From the NCBI RefSeq assembly GCF_901709675.1, contig NC_051088.1:24897193-24961192 (forward strand): a stretch of DNA of 64,000 bases. The letters run 5' to 3'. This DNA is from Syngnathus acus (Eukaryota > Chordata > Actinopteri > Syngnathiformes > Syngnathidae). A program made the translations under genes and the position numbers. Each line of letters begins with the position of its first letter. The first letter of the stretch is position 1. Positions 34,716 through 46,320 of this stretch are shown here, piece by piece. Under the pieces are notes generated by a model. The model was not told the origin of the DNA. It worked only from the letters and a program-made list of their open reading frames with translations, and did no database searches.

Positions 34716-35594
34716 GCGTGTTGGTGTGTCTGTGTTTTGTTGCCCAAAGGCCTCCTAATAAATAAGATTAGATATTATAGCGAAATTTTTAAGTCACGAT
34801 ATATTTATGCAAATATCAATTTGTACCTTTTTAAACTCTGGTTTTTATGGGTTCATATTATGCTTTGTTGTTTTTATCTTCTGTAATATTGATGTACTTT
34901 TATGATGTGTGCGTTGAAAATGAAGCGCTCTTTGCTCGGCCGTGTTGTAAACGCGCAATAAAAATCATCTTTGAATTGGATTGTCTTTCCTTCGACGTTT
35001 GTCACTCTGCAAAGCTCAGTCAGAGGATTTTTTATTTTTTTATATATTATTTTATCATTAGCTGGAGTACATTTTTCATCATGAGTGAAATCAAGACACT
35101 ACTAGTGTGTCACCACTTTGAGAACAATGCGGTTTGTTTTGATTACAGCCATTTTAAACAGTTGTGGTATGCCACCAATCAATAAAACGGCATTGGTCAT
35201 AATAGCAAAGCTGTGGCAACTCGTGGTCGAGGAACCAAAACAGACAAGTGAACTAATTATGGCGGAAAAAGTACCTCCAGCTAATAATGCTCAAAATAAT
35301 AGACGCAAAATTTCTGTTCTGCTCTCGAAATGATTCACGTAACTTTGCTGTGGTCAATGAGACAGTAAAGTATCATGGGAAATGGAGTCCCAGGTTCAGA
35401 TGAAAATGTTGTTCTTGCTAAAATAAATATGACAGGTACACACACACACAAAGCATTGCAACCAGTTTTATTTGGAAGAATAAAAACATAACAGCAGCCA
35501 CCCAATATTCTTCTCAGCAACAATCAAAGACATGAATGAATTTATTGAATCAAATCTATTTCATATTTATTGAGCAAGGTGTGCGTGCGCTTGT

Positions 35595-35680
35595 GTGACG
35601 CTCATATCCAGTAACAGTGACTTCCTGTCAGCCTGAGCAGTAAAACAGGATGAATCCGTGTTACTGAAAATGTCAGGTCA
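35595..35680 (-). ncRNA. mir802: microRNA miR-802-like precursor hairpin
   Basis: On the minus strand the segment folds as a hairpin. The 5' arm (35666-35645) begins CAGTAACACGG and continues ATTCATCCTGT; the 3' arm (35628-35608) reads ACAGGAAGTCACTGTTACTG; a 16-nt loop separates them. The arms pair at both ends (CAGTAACA with TGTTACTG, TCCTGT with ACAGGA) around a central internal loop. Mammalian miR-802 begins CAGUAACAAAG and continues AUUCAUCCUUGU, so the 5' arm differs by two substitutions and one missing U, with the seed preserved. MIR802 lies in the region upstream of RUNX1 in human, and here the hairpin is about 17 kb upstream of the runx1 P2 start, on the same strand. Seen: sequence match, pairing, position. 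Inferred: expression and processing. Confidence 0.75.
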
Positions 35681-35839
35681 CGATACCTCATCGTCTTTTA
35701 TTTTTCATTTGTTTTTGCTTCCCACTTTAGAGGAATTAACACGTGAGTTGCTGCATTCAAATTAAATGCGAGATCAGTGAATTTGCTCGTGCATTCGGAT
35801 CGATCGATTAGGATTCGATGGTACAATGCAAATGAAATA

Positions 35840-35900
35840 GTCAAGTTCAATTTATTTATTAGCCCTTCGTCAGAGAAACGTCTCAAAGGGGTTCACATGC
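35840..35900 (-). mobile_element. LINE 3'-tail fragment (L2-like)
   Basis: Reverse complement carries CCCTTTGAGACG and AGGGCTAATAAATAAATTGA, ending TTGAACTTGACT, the same tail type as the copies at 7341-7454 and 7610-7788. Confidence 0.6.
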
Positions 35901-38870
35901 CTAAGGTTTACAGAACTAACCAAACAGAAATTCAAATCAACCGAATAACGGCAAAAAAAAAAAAATCAACCTTTTTGTCACCTTGTTTTTGTTTGTATCC
36001 AGGGATGCATCAATTTAAGTAAATAATTCACCAGCCGAGTCATGAATTATTAATGAGGCTAAGGGCCTAATTGTCATTTGTTTAAGAGGCGCAGATAACA
36101 CCTGAAAATAGAGAGCAGCTTGTGAAACTACAAGAGAGAAATCTCACGGCAATAAAACATTTGCTTTCCAATAAACTGTGCGATGACATCATCTGTGACA
36201 ATGCCAAAGATTTTTCTTTTTTTTAGATAAAGGCTATGTAGTGTTTCTCTAGCATCACATTTTCAGTGTATCGAGTGTCCCGGACACAATCTTGTTAATT
36301 GGGCGGAGATTGCAGTCATTGCACGCCAGCCGACCGACCGACCCACCGAGCGAGCGGGCCTTTTAGCAGTAGCAGTGCACTATTGGATTGAGATCATGTT
36401 GACTGCATTAACATCTGCTAACATCTTTGTGCAAGCAAAACATTCCATCAGTACTTGATTGCTTCTTGAAAAGGAGAGATTCACCCGTCGGGATATTCAG
36501 GCTCTCCATCTAGCCAAATATGAATGAAATGTGTTTATTAGGAAATCTGGTTGTGTTCATTTCATATTTATTTTGTTATCGATTTTTTTTTCTACATGAT
36601 CTCATTTTACTACAATTTTGGAATGGCTGTGTCAAATAATTATAAATGAATGCCAGATAATGCCGTGTAAATCCACCTGGTTGCAAAAGGTCCACTGTTG
36701 TGAAGAAATAGATGAGAAGAAAAAAACAAAAAACAGCAGTAGACGCTATAAGGTTTGTTTTCCATGCGCAGTGGTTACATTGGTTAAGAAAGCGCCCTCC
36801 CCAAAACCAAAGTGTGGATCACTCACCTTCTGCGGTTGCACAAGAGTGAGGCTTAGCAGGTCGTGCGGCTCTTGTTAACAAGGCGCTTGCCACCTTTGGA
36901 CTTCAGACCAACGTGTGGACGTATCTAATCTTTATGGCTGGAGGAGGACCCAGCCTGAGAGATGAAGGATAGGAGTAGGAGATAGGAGGTTATTCAAACT
37001 GAGTTCCTATTGAAATTTTGAAGTTCATTTCAAACGTGACAAAAATAACAACACAGAAAAAAAGACAATATAAATATCCCAAATGAGCACATGTACTACT
37101 AGTCCTGAAAGCAATAAAGAAGCATTTACTATTTTAGATTGAACATGCACACTCAATATGCGACTTCAACTCTCATTAAATATGACCTTGAAAATTTTCA
37201 TTCCTGCACCTTTTCAATTTCAACCCCATTTATGGTTTATATGCATCGAAGTGTCTTTTATGTGATTTTTAAATAACATTTATTTTCATTTGTCTACATT
37301 TAATGATAATAGATTGGAACACTTTATTGTTATTATCCCATGCTGTTGTCTCAAGGGCAGGTTTTGGATGAAAGAGGGCATGAAGTCAATGAAAATGATT
37401 ATTTTTATATATATATTGCTATGATAATAATAATATGCAATATCCACAGTATATCCCTTTTGTGCTGTATTGTTAGAATTATCAATGGAATTGTTTGGCA
37501 AATGTTTTTGGAAGCTGGCAGATCTGGATGCAGCAGCGTCCTGCCTCCAACTCACACCTCTATTCCTTTCTCAGCTCATCAGTACAGCACTAATATTAGT
37601 CGTTCTACGCAATTGAAGGCTTTTAAATTTGTGTTGGCTTTTTTCTTTGCTTGATTGGAAGCTACTCTCTGTTCAAGCATTAACCATACAAGTAATGCCA
37701 CAACCATAATGTGGTCTGTGGGTTGCTCTCTCTTTCCTCTCCTATTTTTTTTTTTTTTTTTTTGAGGTGGGGTGTTGTGGGGACGGAGGGGTTCTCTTCC
37801 TTTCAGGTCTATGTGTCTCACTTGGTTTGTCAGGCAGGCAGGCAGTTGTGGTCAGAGGGAATTGTGGGTGGGAATAAACAGCACATTTCAACATGGCTAA
37901 TGTCCAGTCTTGCAATGACAGCTCCGGCATATTTATGCACTCCAAAAGACAAGCCGTGTCTGTTTCATGGACCAAACTTGATCGTTTACTCTCAATGATA
38001 ACATCATCTGTTATCTGTAGTCATCAGATCTTAATGGTGAACTATTTAAGAATCATTCATAACTCACATTTGTGCTTGGTAACATAATGATATCAGAGCT
38101 TTTTTTCTTTTTACTGAAAATGGCTTGTATTTATAATGTTGCCAGTGTTTTTTTTTTCCTTCAATTATTGGTTGCATAATTCATATTAAAATAAGAAACC
38201 TGGTTGGGCTAGTAATCAGGACATATTTGATGTCAGTACTCTACTACGGATTTTTAACGAGTGAGCTTTGCGTGATTAGCATTTGATATTGTGATTAACG
38301 TGTTTGTCCCGTTTGAGAAACGTAAACTGTTTCTTTGCATAGCAAACATTTGCTAAATGTTACCAATCCGCATATTTCTATAAAATCTTGAGATGCCACC
38401 AATCAAAAAAAATTGCTGTCAATGAAGTATTCCCAATATTAACATGCAGGGAAAAAGGCCTTTTCCAAGAGGAATTGAAATTGTGTCAATAATGATGTAA
38501 ACGAGTTCAACTTTGACGTAAGCTTAGTCAAACATGTCGCCATCACAATTGCAGAATGATAGCTGAGAAAAATAGGATTTCAACAACGAACGGAAAGTTG
38601 CCGCCCACACATGGATACAAACAATGTCCATTTTTGGTCCTCCCTGCAAATTCTCCATCGCTCTCAATTACTTCTCTTCTGCTGCCATCTCTCTTTTGTC
38701 TCGGCTAGCGCCCCGCCCCACCCCCGAGACATGCAATTGGAGTGGAAGCGAATCAATCAGCTATCGAGCAGGGATTGGATTTGGACGGGCCTTTGGATCC
38801 TGCCTGGGTGCTTTTTGATTTTAGCTCTGCTCCAATGAAGGTGGATCAGATGTATTATTGTTATAGACAT

Positions 38871-38871
38871 C

Positions 38872-38902
<31 letters not shown>

Positions 38903-38903
38903 C
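38871..38903. repeat. (GT)n-(GC)n microsatellite
   Basis: GTGTGT run passing into CGCGCGCG. Confidence 0.9.
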
Positions 38904-40349
38904 GAGATGGTCTGATGTCACATCTGTCAAACAGAGACGTTCGCTTACGCGTTTCAGACATGACAAAGCCATGGAGACATGTAATGAGTGAGATGGCCTT
39001 TTTTCCAAATCCAAATGTGTGGTTTCCAAGCTTTGACCTTGTCATGACACAAGAAAAGCCGTTTCTTGTTCAAGCAATCTTCTTGAAGCTTGACAGATTT
39101 TGTTTGCACTCAAAGAATGAAGTTGGATTTGATGAATTTGAAGTTGGATTTTTTACTGTGGGCAGCCTGTGGGACACATTCACAATAAAGGTGCAGCAAC
39201 ACTGCATGAAGAAAATGTTGGTCACAGTAGAAGACATAAAGAACGTTTAGTCTCAATGATCGATGTTAAAAATATGCTGTCATTCCAATTCAGTTTTACC
39301 AAAAGTGGTTGTCAATTTTATGTTATTTAGCAGACTTGTGTTGAGTGTAACTCATAAAATAACATGTAATGTAACACAAAAAATGAAATAACTTACCTAT
39401 GTTACTTTCAAAGTCAACTCACTGACCAAGACCTTCTCTCTTGTATTTTTGGTACAAGAAAAATATCAAACAGTTGTTTGGTAAATATTAAAATTGTGCA
39501 TCACTTTATTTTAAAGTTTTTTGTTTTTTTTAATTTGACCCTAACCAATTCTTTATACATTATTATACTGGTATGTTTTTTGGCGGACTGAAATAAATAA
39601 TAAAGGTTTCATCCATGAAATGAAATGTTCATGTATTAACCGTCATGAAGCGACTTTGTCTCAATGTGACTCTGGTCGCCCATTTAATTAATGGCAGCAT
39701 TAGTCATGTGACCTTTGACATTTATGATGTTCCACTCGCTCTCTCTCTCACGCACATATTTGCACAATTTCACTTCAGTTAAAACAGAAGAACATCAAAT
39801 ACAAATCCAGCCGAATAATTATTTCTCCCCAAAAATGTTGATTCACAATTTTAACAGCCCTGAATGAGTGATTAGCTTCGGCCCCAGACAATGTTGTAAA
39901 CACTGAGTCAATACTAACTCACTCACTTGCTAGCGCTAACCTGCTTTGTAGTGAACACTTTGGCTTCCACAAGCCATCTGTTTGTGTGTGCGTCCGTATC
40001 CTCTTTGGTGCTCTCTTTACATATTTGGTTGCTAGAACTTGAAGCTCAATCAATAAAAATGTTTCTTTGTCAGCAAAGAATTGGGTTGTACACCGACCGC
40101 TTTGTCATATTTTTCTTGCTAATGGTTACACCATTTTTGGAGATGTTTCGCAATATTCTGACTGGAAATGATTCAGTTTAATTGGTTTGGAAATGATTTT
40201 TGTCAGCTCAGAATTCAGCTGATAACAAAATGTATCACGACAGCTTTGCTTGTCGAAGTTTTAGACAGCGGACGGGAACATGCCGACGTCAGAGAGATAA
40301 TTGTAATATGTTTGTACACAAAGTCATAATTTAACTGACTTTTTTTTGT

Positions 40350-40413
40350 CTTCATTTGATTGATGATGTATAGTTTACATGTTTGAAACAAATAAACTTC
40401 ATTCATTCATTCA
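40350..40413 (+). mobile_element. LINE-like 3' tail with ATTC repeats
   Basis: TTTACATGTTTGAAACAAAT followed by AAACTTCATTCATTCATTCA resembles the tail of a common fish LINE family. Only the tail is recognised. Confidence 0.45.
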
Positions 40414-43181
40414 ATTGCGTTGCCAATATAGCTGACGTTCTGTCGGGCAAAATCTTGGGCAGATTAGTTGACGTGGTAACATTTCGAGGCTGAAATCTGA
40501 TCGGACAAAAAAATCTTACATGGTACATTTTTTTACATACGTACATCTTTTTTTTTTTCCCCCCTGGAAACCTTCCAAACGTACGACGCATCTTATTCAG
40601 GTGTGCTACGTTAATGATTAAATTGCAGTTAGACGCGGAAGTGGGACCACTCCTACATCAGTCCCCCTAGAGGTCAAAGTTTGAGGTTCAAAACTCCACA
40701 CGCTCTTTCATCAGCGTGAGATTTACTGTTTTGATAAAGTTGTAAATGTTTGCTCACAACTAAATTGATTAGAGGAGAGAAGCACGAGTCATCACATCAC
40801 CATGAATTTGTGCAGAAAAGTTCTCTGGAGTCAGAAGCCAGCAATATGAAGAAGATGGCAGACGCTTGATGTCCTTCCCATCTCCGACATCCAAGACGCT
40901 CGACATCAGTGCTCGTGTGCACGCGTGTGTGAGAGACGGTCACCATTGATCCCCTGTCATCCTGATCACATTACAAGACCAAACCCTGCCCACCACTCCG
41001 ATTAAATCTACATTTTTAATTTTCCTCCATGGATGAGAAAAAAAAAGACAGATTATAAGAAGAAGCTGATGTTGGTGAAGTTCAATACTCCAATGGTTGT
41101 GGGAAGTAAGATGATGAGATGTTTATAGTTTATTAAACATCAAAAAATATTCAATTGAAGCTTTTATTTTTATGCTTAATGGTTTATAATAGAGCTAAAA
41201 TTGAATTATGTTGTTGTTTCATTTCCTTTAGCGGCTTGAACGGAAAACAAAATTGCGTGGCAAATTCATTTTAAAGAACATTAGAAGGCCAAATTTGATT
41301 GTGTTTTTTTTTTTGGTAATATTTATAATAACTGATCTTCGAATGCACACTACACTGTTCACATTCCAAATAGAATGAACTCCATCTCTGGCGTGACCAG
41401 TAGGGAGGACACGTGTACACTTGACATGCTTCATCTTAATGCTCTAAATAATCCTACTTGTTTTCATTAAAGTCAGCGGCCACTATGATGGTAACACACA
41501 GACTGTATGAGTATGTACCATTAGGCAGCAGCGTAAGTGAAATCGATGATATCCTGGTCACTCTCCCCCGAAATTACGCTGGTGACCTTGGTCCACCTCA
41601 TCAAGTTCTTCTCGCCACACGCATAAAAATAACCAGATCATCAAGATGATTTTTTAGCCAGATTCTGTTTGGAGCATAGTTTGCAAAAAAAATCATTGTT
41701 TTATATTTATTCAATCAAACCACTAGGAGGCACAAGTGAGGGGGGGCTTGTGATAATATGCTTCCGCACTGTAAAGACAAGAGAGCAACTAGCATTTAGA
41801 AGGAATGAAAGGAGCCGCTTGATTGGGCATGATCCATGTCGGCTGTGACCACCCCCGCAGCGGCGCAGCCCTCCTTATAAGCCAGCCTGCGCTTATCTGC
41901 AGAATTTACGATGCTCAAACAATAGTGCACTTCAAAAAAAAGTATGCTACCACAAATGTTGGCTAATGCTAGCGTTGTATTGCTAACCCTGCTAATTTGC
42001 TGATGCGAACTGATAACACAAAAAAACTATGACACAACCCTTTTTTGTTATGTTACTATATTCTACCTTCCAACACTAAATATGAGCAGCAATAAAGATT
42101 GTCCACGCTGTACGTCCTTTCCTTCCAGATCTTTCTTCCTCTAGGCTTTTCCCTCTTCCTTATTTCTCCATCTGTCTCATCCCGGTACGACCATTAACTC
42201 ATAAATCCAATACAGGCCACCTAAACACTATCTGTCTTCTGCCAATGGAAAGAAGGATTGGATGGACGGAGCATTGAAGAGGATCAATGGCTCCCCTGAC
42301 TGTCAGTCTGCTCACTTGTTTTCACATCCATCTACCAACATCGTCGTCTCCTCCTCCCCACTGCCCCCTTCTCTTCCTCCTCCTCCTCCTCCCTGCTGTC
42401 TTCTGTCATCTTCTCGTTGGGGCCACTCTCATCGTAAAGGCTTTGCTCCCCTTGACGCAAATAATCTACCGCATTACTGCCGAGCGACTAATTGTCATCC
42501 GTGGCCGGGGGCAGTCAAAACAGTTATTTGAAAGGTTATCCAACCAAAACTGATCCGAGATTATTTTCCATGTGTTTAAGATGAAGCATAACGGTTACTA
42601 ACTCATCTGATACTTGACTTCAATGACAAAAACTTGGTCATTTTATTGTAGTTGGGGTCTGTGGATCTCAAAATGGGGTTTGCAAAATAATTTCAATTAA
42701 AATGTGACATGTATAAAAAAGTGCATACCTCTAGATAGGGACTGACGACAATAAAATTAATATCATTTATTTCACTCTACCTCAGCTTTCGGGCATATTT
42801 TTTATTTTCATCTTTAAGGCAAATAAAGGTGTCTTTAAGAATAAAAGGTGGCAATGTTTTTTATTTTTCATTTTGTAACATTTTCCTTGCTCAAAAATCA
42901 GCAACTGTTTAATTCCTATGATAGTTATGTTTAGAGGACATGGTGGGCCCTTGGAAAAACAAAAAGGTGCTCATGAACCCAAACATTTTGAGAACCCCTG
43001 TGTTAAATATACCGAGTTATTTTTTGTACACACACACATATGCACGCACACACGCACGGGCGATGCCCTTCTCGTGTTTCCTTTGACACGCTGTAATAGA
43101 TTCCGCGGCAGCTCCACGCCGTGGCTAAGTGGCCTCACCTTTCACTGAAAACAAATCACTCACCCGCTCAGGCTCATTCTT

Positions 43182-43188
<7 letters not shown>

Positions 43189-43218
<30 letters not shown>
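43189..43218. repeat. (CA)n microsatellite
   Basis: About 15 CA units following a CT-rich run. Confidence 0.95.
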
Positions 43219-43222
<4 letters not shown>

Positions 43223-45538
43223 CTTCATTTGTGACCTTCCGTTTTTCTGTCTCCCAAGGGTGCTCTCTTCTTCCTCGCCATCACTTGGCCTGCCATCCTT
43301 TGAGTCTTATCACATACCCACCTTTTTTTTTTTTTAAGGCATTTTCCCCACTCAGACAAAACACATTATTTTGATGAAACACGAGATTGTAATGATGATG
43401 AATTTAATTTTCTCTTTTGGGAAGTTTGACAAAGAAGAAGCCATTTTTGGCCAACCCAACTAAATCAGCATGCAACAAGGCATTTAGAATTTATCATAAA
43501 ACGTGGATCAATGGAGGGAAGTACTGGAATCCAAATAATTGGGTCGATTTTTCAGGTGTCTGTATTATTCTTTTTTTTTTTTTTTAAGTTATGTACGTTA
43601 TGTAATTGCAATTGAGCGTTTATTTTTATTTGTTTTTACAGTGGATGGTGGTGTATTTATTTTCAAAAAATAAAAGCTAAATTTCCTACATTACATTTTC
43701 AGTCGTTCTTAAGAAATCATTGTGTTTATTATCTAACAAAATTCCATCGTGTTTTTGCTTGTGTAACTTCGTGGTTGTCCGTGGTTGGACCTTGTAAAGA
43801 ACAAGCCTGCCCTCTTGTGGTGAGTTTGTTTTCTATGCGTTTTATGCGTGTCCATTTTTATTGCTTATGACAGAGTAAATCTAGGATCTAAATTTAAAAT
43901 TTTAAGCATACTTCACAACTACTAAATCAAAAAAGCTGCAATTTATCTGTTGTTGTACAATGACAAGAAAAGCTTTCTACATATTCTAAATAATAAATAC
44001 TTCTGGTAAAGATGTTTATGTATTCATTTCCTGCCTTTTACACCCGTGAAAACTTCACATGAGGTACACATTACAACGCAATCTTTAAAGTCACCCAAAT
44101 ACGCATGTAAATGACTTTTAAAGACTAACGTTGCCAGCAACTTTCTCAAAGTGGCCTGATTTGCGTCCTCACAGCAAACTCGACTTGCACAGCAGAGTGA
44201 GCAACGTAGCCAGCTAGTCTGCTAGGTTTTTTTTCCTGTTGCTTGTAAATAGTATTTAAAAGGAAAGTGAATCGCGTCAAATTGTTGTGACGACGATCTC
44301 GGTGTGACTACTTTGAAGGTGTTCTTGGATGGCCAGGGAAAACGGCGGAGGTAAACATCACAAATAAGGAATAAATAAAGGAACATCGAGCGAATGTGCA
44401 CCCAAGTTCATAGTTGCACAACACTTTGCCATTATTTCACAATTCCTGATCACTTACTCATCGTGACAAATGAAGTTCAAATGACTGTGATAACTTACCA
44501 AAGATGAAACGCGACGATGTCCTCGATACAGTCAGCGTATAAAAGCTTGCAACAGGTTCTTCCCCCTCCATTGTTTTTCAAATGACCTCATGAGGGAAAA
44601 AAAAGAAAAAAACTCTTTCCACCTTAATTCGTACACCTGTACACACAACAGTTTGCCTTTACAATGTTCGAAACGATTACAAAATTGACAAAAATAGCAC
44701 GATACAAAAATGGAAATAAAAAGTGTGTGTCCTCAGCCAATCATCATCATGTTTCCCTTTTTTGGCCCACTAATGCGCGGCAAGACTTTCTTCTTTTTCT
44801 TCAATTTGATGGCGGCTGGCAAACAACTTGTGGTGCATTAGCGCCACCTTCTGAAACGGATGTGGAACTGGATAATCCTATCCCATCACAACCTTCAATT
44901 AACCCATATTCCATTAAAACAAAAATAGAAAATTAAAACTCAACCCACAGGAACTTAATGTCTCTTGTGTTCCAAACTTTCTGACCTCTCAGTCTTGGAC
45001 CTACTCCACATGGAAGGTTGTGACGTCACATAATTATGAATGGAACACATTGAATTGGAGTTCACTGTTCACTGTTTTTATTTGGTAGCATTTTTAAAAA
45101 CTATTTGTTCGCTTCCTGTTTACGCAACTCCTTCTATTCAGGGTGCAAGCAATGAATGAGTGGAAGTTCTCAAGCAAAATTCTCTTCCCCCAGCAACTGA
45201 TGTGCACACACACACACTCGCGCATACGTATGTCCCATTTATCAAAATTATTTATCTTTTTTTAATCCGGGGGAGAACGCTTATTTTGGGAACCGAGATC
45301 GTCACTCGCGTCAAATTCCTGTCTGTGACATTAATTAGCACAAAGAGTCACCCTTTCCTGTCTTTTGTGTCTTTTGCTCATGTTGCCATCATCACACTTC
45401 TTTTTTTACAACCTGTTTGTGTGCGTTGTGTGTGTGTGCTGTGGGGACTTTTCATCCAAGTTTAAAACCAACCCTGGATAGTGTCCATTTGTGTACAAGT
45501 TGTGTTTTAACAGTTTGAAAGTACTCTATTTGGTTTTG

Positions 45539-45540
<2 letters not shown>

Positions 45541-45606
<66 letters not shown>

Positions 45607-45657
45607 ATGCGTGTGTGTGTGTGTGCGTGTGTGCGTGCGTGTGTGTGCGTGTGTGTG
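45541..45657. repeat. Long (GT)n microsatellite upstream of urp2
   Basis: About 117 bp of GT, pure for the first 65 bp then interrupted by GC and AT, ending about 0.66 kb upstream of the urp2 start codon. Confidence 0.97.
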
Positions 45658-46320
45658 GCCTGGGCCTGTAGAAGCAGTGATTAGTTAGTTCTTAATATGT
45701 TTGCTTAAGACCACAGTAAGAGAAAGACCCTCTGACGCATGAGGGGACTCACACAAGGACACACATACGCACAACCACACACACACAACCACACGTATAC
45801 TAAAGCCTAAACACACATTTACAAAACGATATTGGATCTCAAAGCTGGCTGCCAAAGTCCCCAAATGTCACCAATCTATTGAGAAGCGAGAGGCGGAGCC
45901 TCTTGAACCGATTGGTCGGCGCAGATTTACCGCCCGACTGTCCCAAAGCGGAATTTTAAAAAGGCAGGTTAGTCGGAGAGGATCAGGGAGACGAGAGTCG
46001 CCGACAAACACTTGACAAGCCTTCTTCTTTAAGAGGCGCATCCCTGGAACATGAACCAGCAGCAATAAGGACGGAAGATTCATTTCGACAAGAGAATTAT
46101 TTAAATACTTTGCTGCATTGACGAACACCAAATCCTGGTTGAAATACTTCATTTTTTTACATCTATATTTTGGGGGAAATCCGAACTGAAAACTCACAAA
46201 ATGATGATGACCAATGGACCGTCTTCAATGTAAGACAAAACGAACGAATCCAAAGAAACAGTAAAAATCTCAATCGATTTTTCATTGTTCGACCTTTCCA
46301 AATCACCTTTGAGATCAACG

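Larger units (their letters stand above)
18617..46320. other. Gene desert upstream of runx1, between runx1 and urp2
   Basis: About 27.7 kb with no protein-coding exon I can support on either strand. It contains a miR-802-like hairpin (35595-35680), microsatellites, LINE/SINE/hAT debris and AT-rich sequence. The distal runx1 promoter (P1) exons, expected on the minus strand in this interval, were searched for by their usual SIFESF / YPQCF signatures and not found. By position this is probably runx1 regulatory DNA, but no element can be named from sequence alone. Confidence 0.6.

Noticed and set aside
34397-34747. Minus-strand ORF rich in Thr-His repeats
   Set aside because: It is a translation of the (TG)n microsatellite; no splice or homology support. 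Similar ORFs at 19027-19323 and 45491-45688 were dropped for the same reason.
18617-35600. Search for runx1 P1 exons (SIFESF, YPQCF signatures)
   Set aside because: No minus-strand match to the expected short motifs was found by eye; absence is not proof.
38876-39250. 124-aa plus-strand ORF starting in a GT repeat
   Set aside because: Starts inside a microsatellite, low-complexity start, no domain recognised.
42650-43005. Possible hAT pair (GGGGTCTGTGGATCTCAAAA and TTTTGAGAACCCCTG)
   Set aside because: The two ends do not match well and no target duplication was found.
46285-46320. Extended urp2 start from a TTG codon
   Set aside because: Not an ATG; the ATG at 46321 begins a proper signal peptide.
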